In this document: in pieces, positions 18,692-27,455 of the stretch
How the letters are laid out: every line of letters starts with the position of its first letter
Numbering within the stretch: position 1 is the stretch's first letter
From: Terriglobia bacterium
Lineage (GTDB): Bacteria; Acidobacteriota; Terriglobia; Bryobacterales; Bryobacteraceae
Assembly (NCBI GenBank): GCA_020073305.1
Contig: JAIQFK010000005.1
Coordinates: 124,001 to 188,000 of the forward strand
DNA length: 64,000 bases
Reading direction: 5' to 3'
Notes under the pieces: generated by a model
The model's database searches: none
What the model was told of the DNA's origin: nothing
Seen by the model: the letters and a program-made list of their open reading frames with translations, nothing else
Translations under genes and position numbers: made by a program

Positions 18692-19447
18692 ATGAGAAAA
18701 CCCGTGATGGCGGGCAATTGGAAAATGTACAAAACCCCCGCCGAAACTCGCGCCTTCTTCGAGGCGTTCCGGCCACTCGTCGCAGCGGCCGGCCATTGTG
18801 AGATTGTGATTTGCCCGCCGTTTCCCGACCTCGCGGTGGCCGTGGACTCCGCCCGCGGAACCAGCATCCAGGTGGGAGCACAGAACCTCTATTGGGCGAA
18901 GGAGGGCGCATTCACCGGCGAAGTCTCCGGGCCCATGATTCGGGCGGCGGGCGCTACCCATGTGATTGTCGGACATAGCGAGCGCCGCCAGTATTTCGGC
19001 GAGACCGACGAGACTGTGCTGAAACGAACGGTGGCGGCGCTCGACGCCGGCCTAACGCCCATCGTCTGCGTGGGCGAGCTGCTGGAACACCGCGAGGCGG
19101 GCCGGACCGAAGCCGTGCTGTGCCAGCAATGCCTCCATGGCATCCACGGCCTCGACGAGCGGCAGTTTGCGCAAATCGTCATCGCGTACGAACCGGTGTG
19201 GGCCATCGGCACCGGCAAAACGGCAACGCCCGAAATCGCCGCCGACGCGCATGCCGTCATCCGCCGTGAGATGGGAAACCGTTACGGCACTGGCGCGGCC
19301 GCGGACATCCGCATTCTCTATGGCGGCAGCGTGAAGCCCGATAACGTGAAGAGCCTCATGGCGCAGGACGATATTGACGGCGTCCTGGTGGGCGGCGCCA
19401 GCTTGGATGCGAAATCGTTCGCCACCATCGTGAATTTCCCGTCGTGA
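18692..19447 (+). CDS. tpiA: Triosephosphate isomerase
   Basis: Interconverts dihydroxyacetone phosphate and glyceraldehyde 3-phosphate in glycolysis and gluconeogenesis. The 251-residue TIM barrel has MAGNWKMYKT at the N-terminus (catalytic Lys), VIVGHSERRQYF with the catalytic histidine, IAYEPVWAIGTGKTA with the catalytic glutamate and the flexible lid, and the phosphate loop LYGGSVKPDN followed by GVLVGGASL. Length is normal. The stop overlaps the GTG start of a MFS transporter by four bases. A perfect palindrome lies just upstream. Confidence 0.97.
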   Translation: MRKPVMAGNWKMYKTPAETRAFFEAFRPLVAAAGHCEIVICPPFPDLAVAVDSARGTSIQVGAQNLYWAKEGAFTGEVSGPMIRAAGATHVIVGHSERRQYFGETDETVLKRTVAALDAGLTPIVCVGELLEHREAGRTEAVLCQQCLHGIHGLDERQFAQIVIAYEPVWAIGTGKTATPEIAADAHAVIRREMGNRYGTGAAADIRILYGGSVKPDNVKSLMAQDDIDGVLVGGASLDAKSFATIVNFPS

Positions 19448-20682
19448 AGGCCCTGAACGCAGAAGAGGTCGCATCGCGGGGCCGGTCGCCGCTGCTGCCG
19501 ATTTTTCTGATCGTCATGGTGGATGTGCTGGGCCTGACGATCATTCTGCCACTGCTTCCTTTCTATGCCGAGCGCTTGGGCGCAAGCCCTACGGTGGTTG
19601 GCCTGCTCGTCTCCACCTACGCGGCGTGCCAGCTGGTTGCCGGCCCGGTGCTCGGCCAGATCTCCGATCGCATGGGCCGGCGGCCCCTGTTGCTGGTCAG
19701 CCAAATGGGCACGTTTATCGGTTTCCTCATTCTGGCGTGGGCCGGTTCGCTGTGGATGGTGTTTCTGGCGAGGGTCATCGACGGCCTGACCGCGGGCAAC
19801 CTCTCTCTGGCGCAAGCCTACATCTCCGACGTCACGCGGCCGGAGGAGCGCGCCAAGTCATTCGGCGTCATCGGCGTCGCGTTCGGCATCGGATTCTTGA
19901 TCGGCCCGGCGATCTCCGGTTTCTTATCGACGTTCGGTTACCAATATCCAATCTTCATGGCTGCGGCTCTCTCCGCCACCAGCATTCTCTCCACTTATTT
20001 CCTCTTGCCTACAGCGCCCGTGATCCCGGAATCCGAAAGGCGCGAGGGTCCGCCGCTCCCCGCGGGCCGGCGGCTGCGCGTGCTCGACTGGGGTAACTAC
20101 GCCACCTATTTCAAGCGGCCCGTGCTGGCGCAACTGCTGTGGCAGTTCTTCTCCTTCGCATTTGCTTTCGCCATCTTCATGTCGGGTTTCGCGCTCTTCT
20201 CTGAACGGCGCTTCACCTGGAACGGCCATCCTTTCGGAGTCAAGGAAGTCGGCTACATTTTTGCGTACGTGGGATTCCTCGGGATCATCCTGCAAGGTGG
20301 TTTGATAGGCCGGTTGGTACGCATCTTCGGTGAAGAGAAGCTGGTCACCTCGGGATTCATCAGCGCCACCGCCGGCTTCGCCCTGATCGGTTTCGTGTAT
20401 CGCCTGCCGGGCCTCTTGTTGGCCAGCAGCATCGCGTCTTTCGGAACCGGCGTGCTGCGACCGGCTCTAACCAGCCTGATCACGCAACGTGCGGGCCGCG
20501 AGGAGCAGGGCGTCGTGCTCGGACTTACGCAGTCGCTGATGTCGATTGCCCAAATCATTGGGCCGGTGATTGCCGGGTTTTTGATCGACCGCGGACTCTT
20601 GACAACCTGGGCCCTGGTCGGCGCGGCCGCCAGTTTCATGGGCGTAGCCATCGAGAGGTTCAGGACAGCCGGCGCGAGCTGA
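19444..20682 (+). CDS. MFS transporter, drug-efflux (TetA-like) type
   Basis: A 412-residue integral membrane protein with 12 expected helices of the major facilitator superfamily. The loop between helices 2 and 3 carries the motif GQISDRMGRRPLLL, and an LSLAQAYISDVT segment follows in the region of helix 4-5. These features resemble the tetracycline/multidrug proton antiporters (DHA1 family). It starts with GTG overlapping the tpiA stop, so it probably depends on the tpiA promoter. It converges with the next MFS gene, the two 3' ends overlapping by 23 bases. The substrate cannot be inferred. Confidence 0.85.
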   Translation: MKALNAEEVASRGRSPLLPIFLIVMVDVLGLTIILPLLPFYAERLGASPTVVGLLVSTYAACQLVAGPVLGQISDRMGRRPLLLVSQMGTFIGFLILAWAGSLWMVFLARVIDGLTAGNLSLAQAYISDVTRPEERAKSFGVIGVAFGIGFLIGPAISGFLSTFGYQYPIFMAAALSATSILSTYFLLPTAPVIPESERREGPPLPAGRRLRVLDWGNYATYFKRPVLAQLLWQFFSFAFAFAIFMSGFALFSERRFTWNGHPFGVKEVGYIFAYVGFLGIILQGGLIGRLVRIFGEEKLVTSGFISATAGFALIGFVYRLPGLLLASSIASFGTGVLRPALTSLITQRAGREEQGVVLGLTQSLMSIAQIIGPVIAGFLIDRGLLTTWALVGAAASFMGVAIERFRTAGAS

Positions 20683-21859
20683 TCCAGAGCCAGCCTAGGT
20701 ATCCCGCCACAGGAAACAATCCCGCAATCAAGAACGCGGCCTCGTAGCGATGCTGGTCAAACAGCCGGCCGAACAGCGGCATAGTGATGGCTACGGCTGC
20801 GCTCCACGACCCGGCTCCCACACCCGCGATGAGTCCCGAATGCGCCGGTGAAAAAACGTGCGTGGCATGCGCCACCGACAGGATGATGAATCCCGATGCA
20901 ACAAACATCGCGAGAAACAACGCTGGCATAACCATCCACATGGCCGGAAGGTAGGGGACCACAGTGAGCGGCAGGCTGAGAATCGCGCAGACGGCCATCC
21001 CGCGCCTTGCTGCCGTGGTCACCGGGGTTCCGGAGCGGACCGCGGAATCTGAGAACCAGCCCCAGAAAAAGTAGCCCACTTCCCATCCGAGTGGTGGAAT
21101 CCACAGCACCATTCCAATGAATCCCTGGCTCTCGCCGCGCGCCTGGCCCAGATAATTCGCGGCTTCATACAGCACGAATCCGATTGGAAGCGAGCCCAGT
21201 GCATAAGCGGAGATCAGACTCCACAAGCGGGAATCGGTGAAACGCGGAAGCGGCGTCACTGCCAGAGGCGCCTTCTGGTGCGCGGGACCGAATCTGCGTG
21301 AGACAGTCCACCACACCACGAGCCACGCCGCCCCGATCATTCCGGTGAACAGAAACGCCGCGCGCCAGCCCCACCGCAGCGCAATCGGTGTGACCACGAT
21401 CGGCGTAATGATTGCGCCCAGCGATCCGCCCGAGTAAGCCACCGCGACCCCGCGCCCTCGTTCCGCCGGCGAGAGGGTTTGAGTCACCGTGCGCAATCCG
21501 CCCGGAAACGTGGCGCCCTCGCCGCAGCCCAGCGCGATACGTGCGGCCGCGAAACTGGCGAATCCCGACGAAAGGGAATGAGCGGCCGACGCCAGCGTCC
21601 ACCAGGCCACCGACAGCGTCATGCCGGTGCGCAATCCGATGCGATCCAGAACCCGCCCCCAGATCGGATTGCTGAGCATGTACGCGACGGAAAATCCCGA
21701 AATGATGAATCCGTACTGCTCGCCCGAGAGGTGCGTTTCGCGGAGAATCGTCGGCGAGAGCAGCGCCAGCGTCTGCCGGTCGATATAGCTGATCACCGAG
21801 ACCAGCAACATCGAGGCCGCCGGCGCCCAACGCGGCCAGGAGGGTTTTGGGTCGCGCAA
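20660..21859 (-). CDS. MFS transporter, ACS-like family
   Basis: A 399-residue 12-helix MFS protein, distinct from the neighbouring TetA-like one. The segment SYIDRQTLALLSPTI in helix 1 and the loop GRVLDRIGLRTGM resemble the anion:cation symporter group (hexuronate, galactonate and similar organic acids). The start is a TTG at 21859 with a GTAGGA ribosome site. It is the last gene of a reverse-strand run with an alpha/beta hydrolase (8 bases upstream) and a sugar isomerase/epimerase. Uptake of a sugar acid or sugar ester used by those enzymes is a reasonable inference. Confidence 0.8.
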   Translation of the reverse strand: MRDPKPSWPRWAPAASMLLVSVISYIDRQTLALLSPTILRETHLSGEQYGFIISGFSVAYMLSNPIWGRVLDRIGLRTGMTLSVAWWTLASAAHSLSSGFASFAAARIALGCGEGATFPGGLRTVTQTLSPAERGRGVAVAYSGGSLGAIITPIVVTPIALRWGWRAAFLFTGMIGAAWLVVWWTVSRRFGPAHQKAPLAVTPLPRFTDSRLWSLISAYALGSLPIGFVLYEAANYLGQARGESQGFIGMVLWIPPLGWEVGYFFWGWFSDSAVRSGTPVTTAARRGMAVCAILSLPLTVVPYLPAMWMVMPALFLAMFVASGFIILSVAHATHVFSPAHSGLIAGVGAGSWSAAVAITMPLFGRLFDQHRYEAAFLIAGLFPVAGYLGWLWISSRRLS

Positions 21860-21867
21860 GTGCGATC

Positions 21868-23043
21868 CTACCTGATCGGGGTCTCTTTTAGCCAGCGCTC
21901 AAAGAACTCCTGCCAGGCGGGATCGATCGCCGGCCCGGCGGCCTTGTGCCCATTGTTGGTAGACACGTACTGGATGCGCTCGGGCACACCAAGCAGTTGA
22001 TAAACTTCACGCGCGCGGTTGACGTAACCCCAGCTTTCGAGGTCATCTGAATCGCCGCCACGATCCTCGGACTGGCTGCCGCCAATCAGCAGAAACGCAC
22101 GCGGCGCGGTCAGCGCCATCACTTCGTGATGATCGTGCTCGAATCCGGGCCGCGCCGGATTGGGGTTCAGAAGGCTCAGCACGGTGTGTTGCGGCGTAGG
22201 AATGTCCGGAAAGGGCCGAAGCCAGTCCAGGTACCACGGTTCGTACCAATTCGAGCTGCCGTTCACCGCAATGTGCGGGTCGAGCGCGACCGTGGCTTTG
22301 AACTCCGTCGCAAATGCCGCTACATAGACGGCGGCTTTCGCTCCTAGCGAGAAGCCGATGAACCCCAGACGGCCGGCATCTACTTGCTTGAGCGAGCGCA
22401 GATATTCGGCTTCGCGGCGCGCGTCGTCGACCATTTTCCCGAGTCCCAGCCAGTGTCCGAAGCGCTCGTAGACTTTCTCGGCCGCGCCACTGGCGTAGTT
22501 CGTGTCGTCGCGGTAATGGCGGATGAAAGACCAACTCGTCAGCACCACGTAGCCGTGCGCGGCCAGCCAACCTCCCCACCACTGTTCGGGCGCCGTGTAG
22601 TCCGGCGTCGTCGAGGTCCAGCAAACCACGGCCGGAAACGGGCCGCTTCCCTGGTTCTTAGGCAAGAGCAGAAGGTGGTGCTGGTAGAAATCCTTTTCGA
22701 TGGGGAGGTCGACTTCGAGTCGTGTGTACTTCTCCAGTTCGCGCCGGTCGCGGATGACGGCTTTGCGAATGTCGCCAAACCAGTGGCGGTCACGCGCATC
22801 CGGCTCCAGTTTGCCCAGGATTTGCGTCCAGAGTTTCACCAGTTCCGGGCGTTTCTTGCCGTACCAGTCTTCGGGCGAATCGAGGCCATCCACCAAGGAC
22901 GGAATCAGCTCGTTCTCCGCGCCGGGCTCGGGGGCGGGGCTATGTTTTGCGGTGACCTTGTGCTGGTGCAGGCGGGCGAGATGATCCTCTTCGGCGGAAC
23001 CTGCGCAGCAGATAAGAAGGAACACCGAGAATGTCCGCCGCAC
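21868..23043 (-). CDS. Secreted alpha/beta hydrolase (dienelactone hydrolase/esterase-like)
   Basis: About 391 residues from the GTG at 23043, which directly precedes a signal peptide (basic start, then FSVFLLICCAGSA). The alpha/beta hydrolase fold is shown by the nucleophile elbow FIGFSLGAKAA, by ALDPHIAVNG, and by a candidate acid/histidine region near the C-terminus (NNGHKAAGPA). The annotated frame runs 28 codons further upstream, but that part overlaps the preceding gene. An esterase acting on acylated sugars would fit the operon with a sugar isomerase-like protein and an organic-acid-type MFS transporter. The substrate is not determinable. Confidence 0.75.
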   Translation of the reverse strand: MRRTFSVFLLICCAGSAEEDHLARLHQHKVTAKHSPAPEPGAENELIPSLVDGLDSPEDWYGKKRPELVKLWTQILGKLEPDARDRHWFGDIRKAVIRDRRELEKYTRLEVDLPIEKDFYQHHLLLLPKNQGSGPFPAVVCWTSTTPDYTAPEQWWGGWLAAHGYVVLTSWSFIRHYRDDTNYASGAAEKVYERFGHWLGLGKMVDDARREAEYLRSLKQVDAGRLGFIGFSLGAKAAVYVAAFATEFKATVALDPHIAVNGSSNWYEPWYLDWLRPFPDIPTPQHTVLSLLNPNPARPGFEHDHHEVMALTAPRAFLLIGGSQSEDRGGDSDDLESWGYVNRAREVYQLLGVPERIQYVSTNNGHKAAGPAIDPAWQEFFERWLKETPIR

Positions 23044-23057
23044 GGGCAAGGCCAATC

Positions 23058-23972
23058 TCAAAGATACTTCAAGCTTGCGTCGATCAGCTTCTGCGTGCCT
23101 TCGTAGGGTCCGCCCTCGCCCTCCCACTCCATGGAGAAATAACCGCGATAGCCAGTCTTCTTGGCGATGGCGAAGGTCTTGCCCACGTCCACACGAAAGA
23201 CTTTGCCGTTGTCGACCTCGGAATCCTTCACGTGCGAGATGTTGTAGGCATGCTTGAACATGGCGGTGACCGAATCGTAGTTATACTTTTCGTCGCCTTT
23301 GAGCATGGAGTTGCAGAAGTCGGGAAGGCCGTGCAGCCAAGGGCTGTTCACCTGCTCGATGACCTTCACCAGGTAGAAGGCATCTTCGGTCTCCGGGTCA
23401 TCATTTTCCAGGTTGATGACGATGTTCTTCTCCGCGCCGTAATCGGCCACGGCACGCAGGCTCTCTGCGGCGCGGCCCACATCCGGTGTGATTCCCTGGA
23501 CGCCAGAAATATGAACGCGGAGGCTGGGAGAGCCCAGCGCAACGGCTGCATCCACCCACTTCTTGGCGTTGCCCACGCCGGTTTTGCGCTTGGCTGCGCC
23601 GGGGTCGTAGAGACTCTCGCCGACACCGACAGGGATATTGATCACGCGGCAGCCGGCCTTCTCCACGGCATTCCGCAGCTCGCCCAGGTACGCCGCTTCG
23701 AGCGATACGAAATGCGAATCCAGGGGCTCGATATTGCGCACGTGGAATTTCTCGCGCACCATGGCCGGAAACTGCAGCAGCGTCATGCCGGGCTTCCCGC
23801 GCTCGCGGTCCCGATTGCGCGGTCCGTCGATGAAGGCGCGAAATGGATACGATGCCACACCCAGCCGCGCACGCGGCTCGGTTACGAATGAAATGTTGGG
23901 CTCGGCCGCGCCCGAGAGACCTCGGGGCACAGCCGCAACCAGGGCGGCTTCTAGAAACTGTCGTCGATTCAT
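23058..23972 (-). CDS. Tat-exported sugar phosphate isomerase/epimerase-like TIM barrel
   Basis: A 304-residue protein of the xylose-isomerase-like TIM-barrel superfamily. Its N-terminus MNRRQFLEAALVAAV is a twin-arginine signal, a common arrangement for this family in Acidobacteria and Planctomycetes. Metal-binding positions are suggested by NLENDDPETED, SHVKDSEVDNG and the terminal YRGYFSMEWEGEG. It begins the operon isomerase, hydrolase, MFS transporter, with 14- and 8-base gaps. A role in periplasmic conversion of a plant- or soil-derived sugar is inferred; no substrate is proposed. Confidence 0.8.
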   Translation of the reverse strand: MNRRQFLEAALVAAVPRGLSGAAEPNISFVTEPRARLGVASYPFRAFIDGPRNRDRERGKPGMTLLQFPAMVREKFHVRNIEPLDSHFVSLEAAYLGELRNAVEKAGCRVINIPVGVGESLYDPGAAKRKTGVGNAKKWVDAAVALGSPSLRVHISGVQGITPDVGRAAESLRAVADYGAEKNIVINLENDDPETEDAFYLVKVIEQVNSPWLHGLPDFCNSMLKGDEKYNYDSVTAMFKHAYNISHVKDSEVDNGKVFRVDVGKTFAIAKKTGYRGYFSMEWEGEGGPYEGTQKLIDASLKYL

Positions 23973-23983
23973 TCCTGAATTGT

Positions 23984-24015
23984 ACAGGCAGGACAGGCAT
24001 CGCTGCCTGCCCTGT
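23984..24015. repeat. GC-rich hairpin repeat between TonB receptor and isomerase genes
   Basis: The arms GGACAGGCA (23991-23999) and TGCCTGCCC (24004-24012) form a 4-base-loop hairpin with one mismatch, extended outward by further ACAGG/CCTGT pairing. It sits 15 bases past the TonB receptor stop on the reverse strand. It may act as an mRNA-end stem, although no T-run follows. The style resembles interspersed repeats of soil bacteria. Confidence 0.5.
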
Positions 24016-24030
24016 AGCCGGTTGAATTTG

Positions 24031-27000
24031 TCAGAAGATGAACTTCAGCGCGAACTGAATTTGGCGAGAAGGCCATGCAGCGGAGTACTGCCCGGCACTG
24101 GCCTGATAATACCTGACGTTTAGGCTATCGCTCTTGAAGTTGGGATGATTCAGCATGTTGAAGAACTCCGAACGAAACTGCAGCTTCTTGCCTTCCGTGA
24201 CACGGAAATCCTTGAACAGCGACGTATCGATATTGACTTGAGTCGCCGTGGTGATGATATTCCGGCCCGAGTCGCCAAACGTGCCAAACGCCGGGTCTGT
24301 AAAGGCGGCCGTGTTGAACCAGTTGCTGGCGCTCTGGTTCGAGGGATAAAGCGATGCCCCCGCGATAACGTCCGGACGCCCCTCGCCATCGCAGTTACAT
24401 AGGCTGCGACCGCGTACGGTTCGAGGAGTGCCGCTGTTCACCGACTGGATGCCCTGCAATTCCCATCCGCCGAGCAGCGCTTCACCGACGCCGTGCAAGC
24501 CGCTGGCAAAACGTTTGCCTTTGCCGATCGGCAACTCGTAGGAGAGGCTGTTCACGAATCTGTGCGTGATATCAAAATCGGCTCGCGCTTTTTCCCACTG
24601 GGGATTATCGGGTGAACGGAACCCTCCACCGCTGGCGAATCCAAGAGATGCCTGCGAACTCTCGTCAATCACCTTGCCGTAGGTATATGCCGTCAGAAAG
24701 CTCAGGCCGCTGGAAAACCGCTTCTCCAACTTTGTTTGCAACGAATCATAGTGGGAGCTGTTGCAGGCGCACCAGTAAGTCAGGCTACCCAGGTACGGGC
24801 GCAGTCGTCGGCTGGCTGAGTCGGCGTTGGGATCGGAAGACGGCTCTACCGGATTGGCTTCGCGGAACTCGTACAGTTTGGTCCCCTTAGACCCGGCGTA
24901 CGCGATCTCCCATACGGTATTCCAACCCAACTCCTGCTGCACGCTGAGGTTCCAATGCTGCACGTACGGGTTGTGGAACCTGGGGTCCAAAGCGAACAAT
25001 GAGGGCGCGTCCGGGTTGGACAGCGTGTTCGCCGGAAAACCCTGGGACAGGTTGTTCACCTTCGGATTGGGCTGCAGGAAACTGATCGGCAGGAAGGTGG
25101 TCTGCTCGAAAAAGGGCGGGTTGTTGCCGGGGTTCGGAATGCTCAACGGCCCGGCTTCGTAGGACGAATAGAACATCCCATAACCGCCTCGAATCACCGT
25201 GTTCTTAAACAGGTTATACGCAAACCCGACTCTGGGACCGAAGTCGTGTTTCTCGTTCGGCACCAGGCTGCGCGGCGCGTTCCGGTTCACGGCAATCTGT
25301 GGATACCAGTTGGGCGGCAGCGCATCCTGCCGGCCGTGCGCGATATCCAGCGTATTGGTTGCAATATTGAAACTCGCCTCGGCGTTGTATTTCTCCATCG
25401 CAAAGGTTACAAACTCATAGCGCAAACCCAGATTGAGGGTGAGCTTCTTGGTCACCTTGAAATCGTCCTGGACGTAATAAAACTGGCCCGGCTGTTGGAA
25501 GGTGTCATTGATGAACGACGAGAGGATCGAAGTGTCCAGGGCTCCCAGTAGAAAGTCAGCCGCACCCATGCCGGTGTTGGCGATATTGTTCGGATCGCGC
25601 GTGAAATTTCCAGAGAAATTGAGTTCACCGCGGGGATACGGCGGCTGCAAAATCGTGAAGTTCACGCGCGGCTTGATCTCCGCGCCGATCTTGATGGTAT
25701 GCCGGCCCCGAATCAGGGTCAGGCTGTCGACAATGTGATAAATGTTCTGAACTTCAACCGTCGGCTGATACTCCGCGCTGCCGAAGGTGGTGAGGCCATC
25801 CACATTGAATTGCGGCAATCCGCCATTGGTCGGGCCAAATGGGACTCCTTGAATGCCGTACTGCGCCGAAAGATTCTTGGTGGAGTTGAACTGAAGGCGC
25901 TCCGAGCGGTTGCGCGAGTACCCCAGGCGCAGTTCATTGACCGTACGCGGCGTAAAAATATGTGTTTCGGTAATGACCAAATTGCGCGCGTTGTTCAAGA
26001 AATCGCCCGACGCGAAATCAGCGGAATCAATGGGAGGGGGGATCTCGCCCGGCGGCGACAGGTGGTTGTTCGAGAAGCTGAACCTGCCAAAGATGGAATC
26101 GGACTCCGAGATCTTGTGGTCGATGCGGACGTCGAACTGGTTCGTGGTATCCGGCTCCACAGGATTGATGAGGTAGTTGTTGCCAACGCCGGTAACATCC
26201 ACAGACCCCGGGATATTCGGCGCGGGGAACAGCCCCAGCATGGTTTGGGCCACCGGATTGAATCGACTCTGCGGGATTTGATTGTTGGCGAAAGGCTGGC
26301 GCGTTGCGTTCCCGTTCGCGTCGATGACCGTGGTAGCGGGGTCGAAAATCGGCTGGAATCCGCTGAAGTCTCCGTTGCGCCAGGCATCAGGCGGTAGCGT
26401 AGCAAACGACGTGTGGCCAGTGCGCTGGCGCGTCCCTTGATAATCGAAAAAGAAGAACGTCCGGTTCTTTACGATCGGCGCGCCCACCGAACCACCGAAC
26501 TGGTTCAGCTTGAACGGCGGGATGGGGTTATCCGGCGAGTCGAAGTAGTTCTTCGCATCCAGGTCGCTGTTCCGCAGAAATTCATACAAGGTCCCGTGCA
26601 GTTGGTTGGTGCCCGATTTGATGGTTACGTTGAGAACCGCGCCGCCTGACCGGCCGAACTCGGCGCTCATCGAGTTCGTTTGCACCTTGAACTCCGCAAT
26701 GGCGTCGGGAGGAGGGCCCACCACGTAGGCCGCCTGACTCACCATGTCCTCGGACATGCTGTTGTTGTCCACCCCGTCCAGCAGGTAGTTGTTCTGATAC
26801 GGTCGCACGCCGTTCGAGCTGAACCCGCCCGTCTTTTCGTCGCGCGCGCCCGCCGGCGTCGGAGCCGTGCCCGCGGTCAGGATGGCAAGCCGGCTGAAGT
26901 AACGCCCGTTCAGTGGCAGGTCGACGATGCTCTGGCTGTCCACCACCTGGCCCAGGTAGGAAGTGTCCGTCTGAAGCAACGGCGCGGCTGCTTGCACTTC

Positions 27001-27345
27001 TACCGTGTCCGTGACGGCGCCGACTTCGAGCGTGGCGTCGACGCGAACGCGATCCTGCACGTTCACCGTAATGTCGGAACGAACCGATTTCTTGAAACCC
27101 GCGGCCTCAACCGTGACCGAATACCGCCCCACTTGGAGGGGTGTAATCACGTAACTGCCTGAGGCATCACTGGTTGTCTTCACCGCGATGGCTGTATCCA
27201 TGTTGGTCACGGTGACGGTCGCGCCTCCAATGACGGCGTTGCTTGGATCCATCACGGTCCCAACAATCGATCCGGTCGTGGTTTGGGCGCTGAGCGAAAC
27301 CCCGATGAAGCAAAGCAGCAGCCCGAGAACGAGAAACTTACGCAT
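24031..27345 (-). CDS. TonB-dependent receptor with carboxypeptidase-regulatory-like domain (Oar-like)
   Basis: An outer-membrane protein of 1104 residues from the ATG at 27345, chosen because GGAGGAGG lies just upstream and a clean signal peptide follows (FLVLGLLLCFIGVSLSAQ). Residues about 20-110 form a carboxypeptidase-regulatory-like beta domain (TGSIVGTVMDPSNAVIGGA). A plug-like region follows with NYLLDGVDNN, then a long beta-barrel ending in an aromatic residue (QFALKFIF). Such Oar-like receptors are strongly expanded in Acidobacteria and probably take up large polymers or their breakdown products. The open frame extends 13 codons upstream without support. A TATAAT lies 21 bases before the start. 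Confidence 0.92.
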   Translation of the reverse strand: MRKFLVLGLLLCFIGVSLSAQTTTGSIVGTVMDPSNAVIGGATVTVTNMDTAIAVKTTSDASGSYVITPLQVGRYSVTVEAAGFKKSVRSDITVNVQDRVRVDATLEVGAVTDTVEVQAAAPLLQTDTSYLGQVVDSQSIVDLPLNGRYFSRLAILTAGTAPTPAGARDEKTGGFSSNGVRPYQNNYLLDGVDNNSMSEDMVSQAAYVVGPPPDAIAEFKVQTNSMSAEFGRSGGAVLNVTIKSGTNQLHGTLYEFLRNSDLDAKNYFDSPDNPIPPFKLNQFGGSVGAPIVKNRTFFFFDYQGTRQRTGHTSFATLPPDAWRNGDFSGFQPIFDPATTVIDANGNATRQPFANNQIPQSRFNPVAQTMLGLFPAPNIPGSVDVTGVGNNYLINPVEPDTTNQFDVRIDHKISESDSIFGRFSFSNNHLSPPGEIPPPIDSADFASGDFLNNARNLVITETHIFTPRTVNELRLGYSRNRSERLQFNSTKNLSAQYGIQGVPFGPTNGGLPQFNVDGLTTFGSAEYQPTVEVQNIYHIVDSLTLIRGRHTIKIGAEIKPRVNFTILQPPYPRGELNFSGNFTRDPNNIANTGMGAADFLLGALDTSILSSFINDTFQQPGQFYYVQDDFKVTKKLTLNLGLRYEFVTFAMEKYNAEASFNIATNTLDIAHGRQDALPPNWYPQIAVNRNAPRSLVPNEKHDFGPRVGFAYNLFKNTVIRGGYGMFYSSYEAGPLSIPNPGNNPPFFEQTTFLPISFLQPNPKVNNLSQGFPANTLSNPDAPSLFALDPRFHNPYVQHWNLSVQQELGWNTVWEIAYAGSKGTKLYEFREANPVEPSSDPNADSASRRLRPYLGSLTYWCACNSSHYDSLQTKLEKRFSSGLSFLTAYTYGKVIDESSQASLGFASGGGFRSPDNPQWEKARADFDITHRFVNSLSYELPIGKGKRFASGLHGVGEALLGGWELQGIQSVNSGTPRTVRGRSLCNCDGEGRPDVIAGASLYPSNQSASNWFNTAAFTDPAFGTFGDSGRNIITTATQVNIDTSLFKDFRVTEGKKLQFRSEFFNMLNHPNFKSDSLNVRYYQASAGQYSAAWPSRQIQFALKFIF

Positions 27346-27366
27346 GTACCTCCTCCAGTTCCGTGG

Positions 27367-27372
27367 ATTATA
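27367..27372 (-). promoter_or_regulatory. Candidate -10 element for the TonB receptor gene
   Basis: Reading the reverse strand, TATAAT is followed by the ribosome site GGAGGAGG (27349-27356) and the ATG at 27345. The predicted leader is about 15 bases. The -35 region is weak. Confidence 0.5.
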
Positions 27373-27455
27373 ACCTGAAGACACTAGGCTTGTGTGGAAT
27401 TTTTTTCAAATTTTTAGGGGTTGACAGCGACCTGACCGTCACGCTTGTAACAGCC

